64,000 nucleotides of DNA from Ahrensia sp. Its GTDB lineage: Bacteria; Pseudomonadota; Alphaproteobacteria; Rhizobiales; Rhizobiaceae. The stretch is taken from NCBI GenBank assembly GCA_002698425.1, contig NZXU01000100.1, positions 46,063 through 110,062 on the forward strand, read 5' to 3'. This document shows, one piece after another, positions 35,368 through 44,235 of the stretch; within the stretch, counting starts at the first letter, position 1, and every line of letters begins with the position of its first letter. The notes beneath the pieces are model-generated. The model worked only from the letters and a program-made list of their open reading frames with translations. It made no database searches and was not told the origin of the DNA. The position numbers were made by a program, and so were the translations under genes.

Positions 35368-36225
35368 GTGGCGGCGCTGCTCGAGCCCTTCGCCTATGGC
35401 TATATGACCAACGCCATGTGGGTCAGCGCGCTGGTCGGCGCCGTCTGCGCCTTTCTCTCCGCCTTCCTGATGCTGAAGGGATGGTCGCTGATCGGCGACG
35501 CGCTCAGCCATTCCATCGTGCCGGGCGTCGCCGGCGCCTACATGCTGGGCCTGCCCTTCGCGCTCGGCGCTTTCATCGCGGGCGGCCTCGCGGCGGGCTC
35601 CATGCTCTTCCTCACGGAGCGCTCCGGCCTCAAGGTCGATACGATCATCGGCCTGATCTTCACCTCCTTCTTCGGCCTTGGCCTGTTCATGGTCTCCGTC
35701 TCGCCGACCTCGGTCGACATCAAGACCATCACGCTTGGCAACATCCTAGCGATCACCCCGGAGGACACGCTGCAACTGGTGATCATCGGCGTCGTCTCGC
35801 TTGCCGTGCTGCTACTCAAATGGAAGGACCTGATGGTCACCTTCTTCGACGAGAAGCATGCGCGCTCGATCGGCCTGCGCACCGGCATGCTCAAGGTCGT
35901 TTTCTTCACGCTTCTCTCGGCCTCCTGCGTCGCCGCGTTGCAGACCGTGGGCGCGTTCCTCGTCATCGCCATGGTCGTGACGCCCGGCGCGACGGCCTAT
36001 CTCCTGACCGATCGCTTCCCCCGCCTTCTGATCCTGAGCGTCGCCATCGGAACGGGCACCAGTTTTTCGGGCGCTTATCTCAGTTACTTCCTCGACGGCG
36101 CGACCGGCGGCGTCATCATCACCCTGCAGACCCTGATCTTTCTGGCCACGTTCGTCTTCGCCCCGAAACATGGAATGCTGGCGGCCCGCCGCCGCGCGGC
36201 GCAGGCGCTGGAGGCCGAGCGATGA
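35368..36225 (+). CDS. sitC: Metal ABC transporter permease (SitC-like)
   Basis: The 285-residue membrane protein has about eight hydrophobic segments and the ABC-3 permease motif GDALSHSIVPGVAGAYMLG near 40-60 and VSPTSVDIKTITLGNIL. GTG start at 35368, 2 bases after the ATPase gene. It forms the channel with SitD. The C-terminus ends in a basic tail (AARRRAAQALEAER), and the next ATG overlaps the TGA by 4 bases. Confidence 0.9.
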   Translation: MAALLEPFAYGYMTNAMWVSALVGAVCAFLSAFLMLKGWSLIGDALSHSIVPGVAGAYMLGLPFALGAFIAGGLAAGSMLFLTERSGLKVDTIIGLIFTSFFGLGLFMVSVSPTSVDIKTITLGNILAITPEDTLQLVIIGVVSLAVLLLKWKDLMVTFFDEKHARSIGLRTGMLKVVFFTLLSASCVAALQTVGAFLVIAMVVTPGATAYLLTDRFPRLLILSVAIGTGTSFSGAYLSYFLDGATGGVIITLQTLIFLATFVFAPKHGMLAARRRAAQALEAER

Positions 36226-37058
36226 TCGAGCAGGCGCTGATGCCCTTCCAGTTCGTCTTCATGCAGAACGCCTTCTTCATCGCGCTAATCGTCGCGGTGC
36301 CGACGGCGCTGCTGTCCTGCTACCTCGTTCTCAAGGGCTGGGCGCTGATGGGCGATGCGATCAGCCATGCGGTACTGCCCGGCATCGTCCTCGCTTACAT
36401 CGCCAATATTCCGCTCGTCATCGGTGCATTTGTGGCCGGCATGGTCTGTTCGCTCGGCGCGGGGTTCCTGCAGGAAAACAGCCGCGTCAAGCAGGATACG
36501 GTGCTCGGCATCGTCTATTCCGGCATGTTCGGCTTCGGCATGGTTCTCTACACCAAGATCAGCACCGACGTTCATCTCGACCACATCCTGTTCGGCAATA
36601 TGCTGGGCGTCGGGGCAGGCGATCTTTGGACGGCCGGCATCATTTCGTTGGTCGTCTCCGCCCTGATCCTTTTGAAATGGCGCGACCTGCTGCTCCATTC
36701 CTTCGACCCGGCGCAGGCAAAGGCCTCCGGCCTGCCGGTGGCGCTATTCCACTACGGCCTGCTCGCCCTCCTGTCGCTGACCATCGTCGCCACGCTCAAG
36801 GCCGTCGGCCTGATCCTCGCCATCGGCCTTCTGATCGCGCCGGGCGCCATCGCATTCCTCGTCACCCGTTCCTTCGGGCGCATGCTCGCCGTCGCGGTCG
36901 TCGTGACGCTGCTGGCGACGACCGGCGGCGTTTATGCCAGTTTCTGGCTCGACAGCGCGCCGGCGCCGACCATCATCCTGATCCTGACCGCGGTCTTCAT
37001 CGTCGCCTTCGTCGCGAAAATGCTGCGTGTCCGCGCGGCGACCGGCCGAATGGCCTGA
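36222..37058 (+). CDS. sitD: Metal ABC transporter permease (SitD-like)
   Basis: The 278-residue permease is a paralogue of the previous gene, with about eight membrane segments and the shared motifs GDAISHAVLPGIVLAYI and TKISTDVHLDHILFGNML. Two ABC-3 permeases in tandem are typical of Sit systems (heterodimer). The ATG at 36222 overlaps the sitC TGA. It closes the sit operon. Confidence 0.9.
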   Translation: MIEQALMPFQFVFMQNAFFIALIVAVPTALLSCYLVLKGWALMGDAISHAVLPGIVLAYIANIPLVIGAFVAGMVCSLGAGFLQENSRVKQDTVLGIVYSGMFGFGMVLYTKISTDVHLDHILFGNMLGVGAGDLWTAGIISLVVSALILLKWRDLLLHSFDPAQAKASGLPVALFHYGLLALLSLTIVATLKAVGLILAIGLLIAPGAIAFLVTRSFGRMLAVAVVVTLLATTGGVYASFWLDSAPAPTIILILTAVFIVAFVAKMLRVRAATGRMA

Positions 37059-37138
37059 CGGGCGCCGATCGCTCGTCCGCATTGCCTCGCGACGCCGGAA
37101 AACGCATAACGCAAGTCGCCGGTCGACAGGAGGTATAA

Positions 37139-37561
37139 ATGGGCAGCGAAATCGAATGCTATCGCGGAGTCGTTCATCCATGGCTTTGCGATTCCATGGG
37201 CCACATGACGACGCGCCACTATACGGCGATGTTCGATGACGCCTCCTACCATTTGTTCGCCGCGCTCGGCTTTACGCCGGTTCATCTCGCCGCCGGCATC
37301 GGCCTGGCCGATGTCAAGATGACCACCTCTTTCCTTGCCGAACTCAATGCGGGCGCGCTTGTCATCGTTTACGGACGAGTCGTCCGCGTCGGCAACAAGT
37401 CGATGACGGCGCATTACCGCATGAACAATCTGCACACCGGCGAACTTGCCGCCGAACTGGAGTCGATCAGCACGCAATTCGACCTGAAGGCGCGCAAGGC
37501 GGTCCCGCTTCTGCCCGAGATCAGGGCGAATGCGGAACGACTGCTCGCCGAGGCGGGATAG
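37139..37561 (+). CDS. Acyl-CoA thioesterase, hotdog fold
   Basis: The 140-residue protein has a 4-hydroxybenzoyl-CoA thioesterase-like core: VHPWLCDSMGHMTTRHYTAMFDDA, where the Asp at about residue 17 and GHM correspond to the Asp-x-x-GH-x-N site, followed by GIGLADVKMTTSFLAELNAGAL. It hydrolyses an acyl- or aryl-CoA thioester. A strong RBS AGGAGG is 6 bases before the ATG. It starts a small run with the kinase gene; no CoA ligase is adjacent. Confidence 0.82.
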   Translation: MGSEIECYRGVVHPWLCDSMGHMTTRHYTAMFDDASYHLFAALGFTPVHLAAGIGLADVKMTTSFLAELNAGALVIVYGRVVRVGNKSMTAHYRMNNLHTGELAAELESISTQFDLKARKAVPLLPEIRANAERLLAEAG

Positions 37562-37581
37562 CGTCTGTGCGAGAGGATGTG

Positions 37582-38217
37582 ATGACCGCCACGACTGTCG
37601 ATATCGCCGAACTTGCCGAGCTGCTGATCGCCCGGTCGAACGACAGCCGCCTTGTCGCGGCGGTCGCCGGGGCGCCGGGCTCGGGCAAGTCGACGCTTGC
37701 CGAGAAGCTGGTCGCGGAAATCGAAACGCGCCGTCCCGGCATGGCCGCCATTCTGCCGATGGACGGCTACCACTATGACGACGTCCTGCTCGAGGAAATG
37801 GGCCGTCGGGCCCACAAGGGCGCGCCCGACACTTTCGATGTCGGCGGCTACCGACACATGCTGCAACGGCTGCGCGCCGACGACGAGGCGGCGGTCGCGG
37901 TGCCTGTCTTCGACAGGGCCATCGAGATCGCCCGCGCCGGCTCCCGCCTGATCTCGCGCGAGGCGAGGATCATCGTGACCGAGGGCAACTATCTCTTGCT
38001 GCGCGATCCGCCATGGTCCGGGCTCCGGCCGCTCTTCGACGTCACCGTCTTCATCGATGTCCCCGAGGAGGAATTGCGAAGGCGGCTCGCCGCCCGCTGG
38101 CAGGGATATGGCATGCATCCCAGCGCGATCCGCGCCAAGCTCGAGGAAAACGACCTGCCGAACGGACGCCGCGTCATCGCCGAAAGCATCGAGCCGGATT
38201 TCCGCATCGAAGCGTGA
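37582..38217 (+). CDS. Uridine kinase-like P-loop sugar/nucleoside kinase
   Basis: The 211-residue protein has Walker A GAPGSGKST (about 33-41), the DGYHYDD substrate loop (about 65-71) and TEGNYLLL as the lid/Walker B zone, resembling nucleoside and fructose/pantothenate-type kinases near FrcK of Sinorhizobium. It phosphorylates a nucleoside or sugar with ATP; the substrate is not clear from sequence. ATG at 37582 with GAGAGG upstream is chosen over GTG at 37567. It follows the thioesterase gene by 20 bases. Confidence 0.8.
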   Translation: MTATTVDIAELAELLIARSNDSRLVAAVAGAPGSGKSTLAEKLVAEIETRRPGMAAILPMDGYHYDDVLLEEMGRRAHKGAPDTFDVGGYRHMLQRLRADDEAAVAVPVFDRAIEIARAGSRLISREARIIVTEGNYLLLRDPPWSGLRPLFDVTVFIDVPEEELRRRLAARWQGYGMHPSAIRAKLEENDLPNGRRVIAESIEPDFRIEA

Positions 38218-38309
38218 CATTCCGTCCACGCCCTGAATTCGGGCTGGAAATCATCGCCAACGGCGGGCACGATCGGCGCGAAGGATTGTTATTGCCCGGC
38301 GGAGGGACG

Positions 38310-39008
38310 ATGGACGACGCGCTGCTCGAATTTCTCAAATCGGTCGATACGCCGACCGTCTGCAACGCGATCGAGACCGTGCAGGGAAAACGCGGCTTTG
38401 CCGCCTTCACGCGCGCAACCGTTATCGCCGCGGACCCGGATGCCAAGCCGATCGTCGGTTTCGCCTGCACCGGCAAGATCGCCAGCAAGTTCCCGTCGCC
38501 GGAAACGCCGGACTCAGTGCGCGAGCGCCGGCTCGGCTACTACCGTCACATGGCGGGTTCGCCGAAACCGGCCGTCGCCGTCATCGAGGATATCGACTAT
38601 CCCGAATGCCTCGGCGCCTTTTGGGGCGAGGTCAACGCCACGGTGCACAAGGGGCTGGGACTGGCCGGTGCGATCACCAACGGCCTCATCCGCGACCTCG
38701 GTTCCCTGCCGGATGATTTCCCGATCCTTGCCGGCTCCGTCGGCCCGAGCCGCGCCTTCGTTCACGTCACCGGTTTCGGCATGCCGGTCGAACTCTTCGG
38801 CATGCCGGTGAAACAGGGCGACCTGATCCATGCCGACCGGCACGGCGCGATTGTCATTCCGCCCGACGCGGTCAGCGGTCTTAGCCATGCCGTTCGCACG
38901 GTGCTGGAGGCGGAAAAGGTCGTTCTGGAAACCGCGCGCAAACCGGATTTCGACATCGACATGCTGGTGGACGTCTGGACCCGTTTCGAGGACACGCGCA
39001 ACGGCTGA
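38310..39008 (+). CDS. RraA family protein (class II aldolase/demethylmenaquinone methyltransferase-like)
   Basis: The 232-residue protein has the RraA-like fold with NGLIRDLGSLPDDFPILAGSVGPSRA and GDLIHADRHGAIVIPPDAV. In such aldolases (HMG/CHA type) the G-x-x-R-D set and Asp of GDLIHAD bind divalent metal and pyruvate; true RraA proteins instead bind RNase E. The Arg-Asp pair is present (IRD), so pyruvate aldolase activity is possible. GGAGGG directly precedes ATG 38310. It lies after the kinase gene with a 92-base gap. Confidence 0.82.
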   Translation: MDDALLEFLKSVDTPTVCNAIETVQGKRGFAAFTRATVIAADPDAKPIVGFACTGKIASKFPSPETPDSVRERRLGYYRHMAGSPKPAVAVIEDIDYPECLGAFWGEVNATVHKGLGLAGAITNGLIRDLGSLPDDFPILAGSVGPSRAFVHVTGFGMPVELFGMPVKQGDLIHADRHGAIVIPPDAVSGLSHAVRTVLEAEKVVLETARKPDFDIDMLVDVWTRFEDTRNG

Positions 39009-39145
39009 AGCCGGAATATCGCGTCCCGTTCCGTTGCGCGGTGAACACAGCGTTCGACGCAAACCGGGGAATGCGCCCTCAGGCATCTTCACAGGGCCGC
39101 CTGTCTCGTTGCACATTTACCGGGAGATTCCCCAACGGAGGGCGA

Positions 39146-40297
39146 ATGCCCATGATGCGGTTTGCCGGCGAGCGAAATTTGCAGAGATCTTCAGCGCTTC
39201 ACGCCATCGGATTGCTGGCCTTGCTGTTGGCAAGCCCCGCATTGGCACAGGAAAGCGCGCCCGCCGACACGGCGCCCCCCGGTGGGGACGTCGTCGCCCC
39301 GGCGCCCGACCTGGCGCCGTCCAGCCAGACGGAATGCGTGCGCGGCGCGAGTTGTCTCGTCGATGTAACGATCGAGAACCGCGGCGATGCGCTGTTTGAC
39401 GGAGCGGCCGGCATCCGCGGCACCTTCGATCCCGCCGTTAAAGTGGAATCGGCCCGCGCCGAGAGCCGCGGCCTGAAATGCAGCGTCGAGGATGAAGGCG
39501 TCTATGAATGCGCCGCCTCCGCGCTGAAAGTGAAGCCGGGCGAGGTCGCCTATATCCAGGTCGTCATCGACATCCCTTCCGATTTCGCGGCCAAGGAAAT
39601 CGGCCACACCCAGGAAATGCTCTGGTCCGACGGCGCGGCCGGTGACGGCAATGCGGAAAACGACGCGCACGTCTCGACGATCGCGATCATCGATCCGGCC
39701 ATGCTGCCCGCCGTCGATCTGGCGCTCGCGGCAGGCGAGGGGCAGGAAAACTGCATTGCGGGCGCGCAATGCAGCGTCGCCTTCGACGTCACCAACAACG
39801 GCCCGGCGGATTTCGACGGGACGATCGAGGTCGAGGCGGTCGCCGATCAGGCTCTGGTAGAGTTCACGGGCGCCACGCCCTCGGACTGGGCCTGCCTCGG
39901 GGCAGGAAGCCGTTTCGTCTGCACCTGGAAGAGAGCCAGCATCGAGGCGGACGGGACGAAATCCCTGACCCTGAATTTGACGACCGGCTCCATGGCGCTC
40001 GGCGATCTCGAAACCTGCGCCGAGGTTAGCCGCAACACGCCGGGCCACGTCGCCGATATCCAGCGGGCGCTCAACGAGGCGGGTTTCGAAGCCGGGCCGG
40101 TCGATGGCGTCGCCGGACGGCGTACCCGTGCCGCGATCAGCGCCTATCAGGAGGCGAACGGCCTTGCCGTCACCGGCGAGATCGGTACGGCTCTGCTGCA
40201 GAAACTGCTCGGTCTCGCGAAGCTCGACGATATGGATCCGGACAACGACCGGGCCTGCGTAACGGTCGAGATCGTCGCGCCTGAGCCGGCGGAATAA
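39146..40297 (+). CDS. Secreted protein with two Cys-paired beta-sandwich repeats and an inserted peptidoglycan-binding domain
   Basis: The 383-residue protein has a signal peptide (residues 1-34, cleaved near ALAQES). Two repeats of DUF11/CARDB-like beta-sandwich follow, with matching Cys pairs C64/C70 and C112/C122 in the first and C203/C209 and C250/C259 in the second. C291 and C371 flank a PG_binding_1 domain (about 300-355, VADIQRALNEAGFEAGPVDGVAGRRTRAAI) inserted in the second repeat before its last strand (NDRACVTVEIV). It should anchor to murein in the periplasm. ATG at 39146 follows GGAGGG; the longer 39041 frame has no signal peptide. Confidence 0.75.
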   Translation: MPMMRFAGERNLQRSSALHAIGLLALLLASPALAQESAPADTAPPGGDVVAPAPDLAPSSQTECVRGASCLVDVTIENRGDALFDGAAGIRGTFDPAVKVESARAESRGLKCSVEDEGVYECAASALKVKPGEVAYIQVVIDIPSDFAAKEIGHTQEMLWSDGAAGDGNAENDAHVSTIAIIDPAMLPAVDLALAAGEGQENCIAGAQCSVAFDVTNNGPADFDGTIEVEAVADQALVEFTGATPSDWACLGAGSRFVCTWKRASIEADGTKSLTLNLTTGSMALGDLETCAEVSRNTPGHVADIQRALNEAGFEAGPVDGVAGRRTRAAISAYQEANGLAVTGEIGTALLQKLLGLAKLDDMDPDNDRACVTVEIVAPEPAE

Positions 40298-40391
40298 GGG
40301 CCGACGTCTTCCTGCAGAAGCTCGGGGCTTTCCTCGATCCTTCGAACATGCCAATCCCTTGACCGGAAAAGCGATGGGGAGCGACTTTGCG

Positions 40392-41297
40392 ATGAGCATC
40401 ACATTCGAGGGTCAGGTAGCGATCGTCACCGGGGCGGGTAACGGCTTGGGCCGCTCCCACGCGCTCGCGCTTGCAAAACGCGGCGCGAAGCTGGTGATCA
40501 ACGATCCGGCCCGCGATGCCGAGGGAAAAAGCGCCGCCGAGGATGTCGCCGCCCTGATCGCAGCCGAAGGCGGCGAGGCGATCGCCAACACCGACAGCGT
40601 CGCCGATTTCGCCGCGATGGGGGCCATGGCCGAAAAGGCTCTGTCGAAATGGGGCCGCATCGACGTGCTGGTCAACAATGCCGGCCTGCTCCGCGACAAG
40701 AGCTTCGCCAATATGGACATGGCCGATTTCCGCACCGTGATCGACGTCCACCTGATGGGCAGCGCCTACTGCACCAAGGCGGTCTGGGCAGCGATGCGCG
40801 AACAGCATTATGGCCGCATCGCCATGACGACATCGGCCTCCGGCCTTTACGGCAGTTTCGGACAGGCCAATTACAGCGCGGCGAAGATGGGGTTGGTCGG
40901 CCTGATGAATACGCTGCATCTGGAAGGCGCCAAATACGACATCCGCGTCAACTGCCTCGCGCCGATCGCATCGACCGCGATGACTGAGCAGATTCTCGAC
41001 GAAACGCAGCATTTGGCGATGACAACGGAAAGCGTGTCGGCCGCGCTGGTCTATCTCGTCAGCGGGGATGCACCCCATCGCACGATCCTCTGCGCCGGCG
41101 CCGGCAGCTATTCGGCCACGAAGATTTACGAGACCGAGGGTATTTTCCTTGCGCCCGAGGACCAGACGCCTGAAAACGTCGCGGTCGGGATCGACGCCAT
41201 CCTCGACCCGGAAGGACAAAAGGCAATGGCCGATGGCGGCGAGCAGGCGAAGAAATTCGCGGAGAAGTTCCTCGCCGAATTGCCGTCAGCCAGCTGA
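40392..41297 (+). CDS. SDR dehydrogenase, MFE-2-like hydroxyacyl-CoA dehydrogenase type
   Basis: The 301-residue protein has the Rossmann motif VTGAGNGLGRSHALALAKRGAKLVIND, the NNAG at about 92-95, and the catalytic Ser-Tyr-Lys set with YSAAK near 160. The N-terminus resembles the (3R)-hydroxyacyl-CoA dehydrogenase module of peroxisomal multifunctional enzyme 2. It oxidises a 3-hydroxyacyl-CoA or a sterol-like hydroxyl with NAD(P)+. ATG at 40392 is used; ATG 40374 in frame is also possible. It converges on the ThDP enzyme gene with a 19-base gap. Confidence 0.84.
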   Translation: MSITFEGQVAIVTGAGNGLGRSHALALAKRGAKLVINDPARDAEGKSAAEDVAALIAAEGGEAIANTDSVADFAAMGAMAEKALSKWGRIDVLVNNAGLLRDKSFANMDMADFRTVIDVHLMGSAYCTKAVWAAMREQHYGRIAMTTSASGLYGSFGQANYSAAKMGLVGLMNTLHLEGAKYDIRVNCLAPIASTAMTEQILDETQHLAMTTESVSAALVYLVSGDAPHRTILCAGAGSYSATKIYETEGIFLAPEDQTPENVAVGIDAILDPEGQKAMADGGEQAKKFAEKFLAELPSAS

Positions 41298-41316
41298 CTG
41301 AGTTTCCCGCGCCGGC

Positions 41317-42948
41317 CTATGCCGGCAGCGCGCGGTGGATGAAGGGCCAGGGATTGCCCTCGGTTCCGGGCTCGATCTGCACTTCGATCAGGCTGGGCGC
41401 ATTGTCCGCCAGCGCGCGTTCCAGTTCCGGCCGCAGCGCCTCCGCCGTGCGGACTCGCGCGCCGCGCATGCCGAAGGACTCCGCCAGTTTGACGAAATCC
41501 GGATTGTGCAGGTCTGCGCCGATCACGTGGCCGTCGAAGGCCGTGATCTGGTCGCGCCGCACATTTCCGTAAGCGCTGTTGTTGAAGACAATCACGGGCA
41601 GGGCGATGTTGTACTGAACCGCGGTCGCCATCTCCTGCACGGCGAACATGAAGCCGCCATCGCCGCAAATCGAGACGACCGGGCGGTCCGGGCAGGCAAC
41701 CTTCGCGCCGAGCGCTGTGCCGTAACCGCTGCCGAGAGTCCCCTGATAGCCCGACGAAATATAGCTGCGCGGCTTGTAGACAGGATAGCCGAACCACGAG
41801 GCGAAGCCGACCTGGGACAGATCGTCCACCAGGATGCCGTCTTCGCCCAACAGGTCGCGCATGACATCGAGATATCCGAGCTGCGGCTGGACGGCGGCCT
41901 CGACCTCGGCGCGCGCCTCGGCTTTCGCGGCGACGCTGCGCGCGGTCCTGCCCGATCCGGAAATCGAGGCGCGTTCGGCCGCCGCGTTCAGTTCAGCCAC
42001 GCCTTCCGCAGCATCGGCGAGGATATTCACGTCACACGGGTAGCGGCGGAATTCGGCCGGGTCGATATCGACCCGGATGGTCTTCAGCCCCTCCGGCGCG
42101 CCGCTCCAGCGCCATTCGAGAATCTCCAGCCGCGTCCCGAAGGCGATGACGAGATCGGTATCCGGCCAGAGCTTGTGGGCCGAGAAAAGGTTATGGCCGA
42201 GGTCGTCGGCCTCGCTGACGATGCCGCGGCCGTTGCGCAGCGAGACCACGGGCGCCTCGAGGCGGCGCGCCAGCTCGAGAATGCCGTCGCCGGCATCCAC
42301 CGCGCCGCCGCCGACGAAGATCATCGGCGCCCGCGCGCCGGCGATCAGTCGGATGGCGGCTTCGACAGCGTCGGGATCGACCGGCGGCTTCGGCAGGGGC
42401 GGCAGGGGATCGGCGAATTCGATCTCGCCCTTTTCCGTGAAGGTGTCCCAGAAACTTTCGAGCACAGCGGGACCACGCCGGCCCGACGTCATCTGCCGGA
42501 AGGCTTCGGCGATGCGCTGCGGCGCTTCCGCCGGATATTCGATCCGATCCGCCCATTTCGTGAAGCCACGAACCGTGCCCAGCTGGTCCGGCATTTCGTG
42601 GAGATGGCCGCGTCCGCGCCCGAAAAAGGCGCGCGGCACCTGGCCCGTCAGGGCCAGAACGGGTGCATTGACGCCGAAAGCTGTCAGCAAAGCGGCGGAT
42701 GCGTTGAGGATGCCGGGACCCGGCACCACGGAACAGACGCCCGGTCGCCCGGTCGCGCGGGCATAGCCCATCGCCATATAGGCGCAGGCCTGCTCGTGGC
42801 GCGCGCCGATGGTGCGGATCTGGTCCTGGCTTTGATGGAGCGCGTCGAACAATCCGTAGGTCTGCGCCCCGGGCAGCCCGAAAACCGTATCCACACCGTG
42901 CCGCAACAACTGTCCGACAATCGCTTCCCCGCCCGTCATAGCGGACAT
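41317..42948 (-). CDS. Thiamine diphosphate-dependent enzyme, acetolactate synthase-like
   Basis: The 543-residue protein has the three ThDP domains: N-domain with catalytic Glu52 (ARHEQACAYMAMGYARATG), a central FAD/regulatory-type domain, and the C-domain ThDP motif GDGGFMFAVQEMATAVQYNIALPVIVFNN. Members are acetolactate synthases, benzoylformate or phenylpyruvate decarboxylases, or oxalyl-type enzymes. It lies alone on the minus strand inside the catabolic island and is not paired with a small regulatory subunit, so a decarboxylase role is more likely than amino acid synthesis. Substrate unknown. Confidence 0.86.
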   Translation of the reverse strand: MSAMTGGEAIVGQLLRHGVDTVFGLPGAQTYGLFDALHQSQDQIRTIGARHEQACAYMAMGYARATGRPGVCSVVPGPGILNASAALLTAFGVNAPVLALTGQVPRAFFGRGRGHLHEMPDQLGTVRGFTKWADRIEYPAEAPQRIAEAFRQMTSGRRGPAVLESFWDTFTEKGEIEFADPLPPLPKPPVDPDAVEAAIRLIAGARAPMIFVGGGAVDAGDGILELARRLEAPVVSLRNGRGIVSEADDLGHNLFSAHKLWPDTDLVIAFGTRLEILEWRWSGAPEGLKTIRVDIDPAEFRRYPCDVNILADAAEGVAELNAAAERASISGSGRTARSVAAKAEARAEVEAAVQPQLGYLDVMRDLLGEDGILVDDLSQVGFASWFGYPVYKPRSYISSGYQGTLGSGYGTALGAKVACPDRPVVSICGDGGFMFAVQEMATAVQYNIALPVIVFNNSAYGNVRRDQITAFDGHVIGADLHNPDFVKLAESFGMRGARVRTAEALRPELERALADNAPSLIEVQIEPGTEGNPWPFIHRALPA

Positions 42949-43214
42949 GTCACGCCTCCCTCGATCTCAATAGTCATGCATTCCGGCTTTGTGAAAAAGC
43001 CGATCCGGAAGGCAATCTGCTGATATCTATGCGGCAATTCCGGCGACCGCATCAAATGCAATCGGCGGCATGATCCATTAGAAAAAGTTATGCCTTTGGG
43101 TCTGCGAGATGCTGCAACTGTCCATGGCATGATGCTAGAGGTGCCGGGTCGAGGATGAGGCCGGCGCGTTTCCGGATGGCGCCGAAGAAAGCAAAACGAC
43201 CCTGGGGAGGGAAA

Positions 43215-43979
43215 ATGTCTGAGCCGCTCTTGAAGAACAAGCATTGCGTAATCACCGGCGCCGCCGGCAGTGTCGGAAGCGCGACCGCACGGCGCTTCCT
43301 GGAGCAGGGCGCGCGCGTCGTCCTGGTCGATCTCGAGGAGCCGGATATCGACCGGCTGGGGCTGGACGCTTTTCGCGAGTCGGTTCTCACCGTCGCCGCC
43401 GATGTGTCGGCCCCGGCCTCGACGGCGGCCTATGTCGATGCGGCGACGCAGCGCTTCGGCGATGTCGACGTCCTGATGAGCAATGCCGGGAACTTCGGCA
43501 CCGTCGCGCCGATCGAAGACTATCCGCTCGACGTCTTCGAAAGCGTCCTGTCGGTACATGTGCGGGGCGCTTTTCTCGCCTGCCAGAATGCGGTGCCGAA
43601 AATGCGCGATGGCGGCAGCATCATCATTACCTCCAGCGTCGCGGGCGTCACCGGCGATCCGGGCGTTTACGGCTACATCACAGCGAAACACGCCCAGGTC
43701 GGCCTCATGCGCTGCCTCGCCAAGGAACTGGCGCCGCGCCGCATCCGCGTCAACACGCTGCATCCCGGCCCGATCGACAACAGCTTCCAGAAGAATGTCG
43801 AGGACGGCTTCACGGCGGCGACCGGTCGCGACGGGACCGACTTCTTCAACAGCATCATCCCGCTCGGCCGGCATGCATCGCCCGACGAGATCGCCGCATC
43901 CGCTCTGTTCCTCGCCAGCGACATGAGCAGTTTCTCGACCGGAACGCTGCACATGGTCGACGGCGGCATGAGCATCTAG
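43215..43979 (+). CDS. SDR family oxidoreductase
   Basis: The 254-residue protein shows ITGAAGSVGSATARRFLEQGARVVLVD, SNAG at about 91-94, and SSVAGVTG with YITAK around 155-159. It is an NAD(P)-dependent classical short-chain dehydrogenase. GGGAGGGAAA precedes ATG 43215, while the upstream in-frame ATG at 43155 lies in the divergent promoter zone. It is divergent from the ThDP enzyme across 266 bases, in which I see no other gene. The usual GxGxxG third Gly is Ser (GAAGSVG), a variant of the family. Confidence 0.86.
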   Translation: MSEPLLKNKHCVITGAAGSVGSATARRFLEQGARVVLVDLEEPDIDRLGLDAFRESVLTVAADVSAPASTAAYVDAATQRFGDVDVLMSNAGNFGTVAPIEDYPLDVFESVLSVHVRGAFLACQNAVPKMRDGGSIIITSSVAGVTGDPGVYGYITAKHAQVGLMRCLAKELAPRRIRVNTLHPGPIDNSFQKNVEDGFTAATGRDGTDFFNSIIPLGRHASPDEIAASALFLASDMSSFSTGTLHMVDGGMSI

Positions 43980-44030
43980 GCCCGCAGCCCGGTCCCTCCG
44001 GTCGATTTCGGACGCGAAAAGCGGCTCGCG

Positions 44031-44062
44031 ATGTCCGAAACTGACGCCCCAAATGTCCATTA
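44031..44062 (+). promoter_or_regulatory. 22-bp-spaced direct repeats upstream of the SDR/ABC operon
   Basis: ATGTCC occurs at 44031-44036 and 44053-44058, exactly 22 bases apart, each followed 4-5 bases later by TGAC. Tandem half-sites two helical turns apart fit AraC-family binding. The SDR gene that begins the run with the ABC importer starts at 44236. The remaining gap 43980-44235 holds nothing else I recognise. Confidence 0.35.
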
Positions 44063-44235
44063 TGACCCGTGACCGCTTGGCGTCGGGCGGATAGGCTGAC
44101 AACATGTCGCAGTTTTCCCGCCCTTCGGGCCGGGGAGGTCGGCGTCATGCAGTCGCTGTCTGCCTTCGGCCCGGGCCGGGTTAGGCGGCAATATGGGAAA
44201 CGGTCGCCAAGAACCGTGTCCGGGGAGGAGGATGA

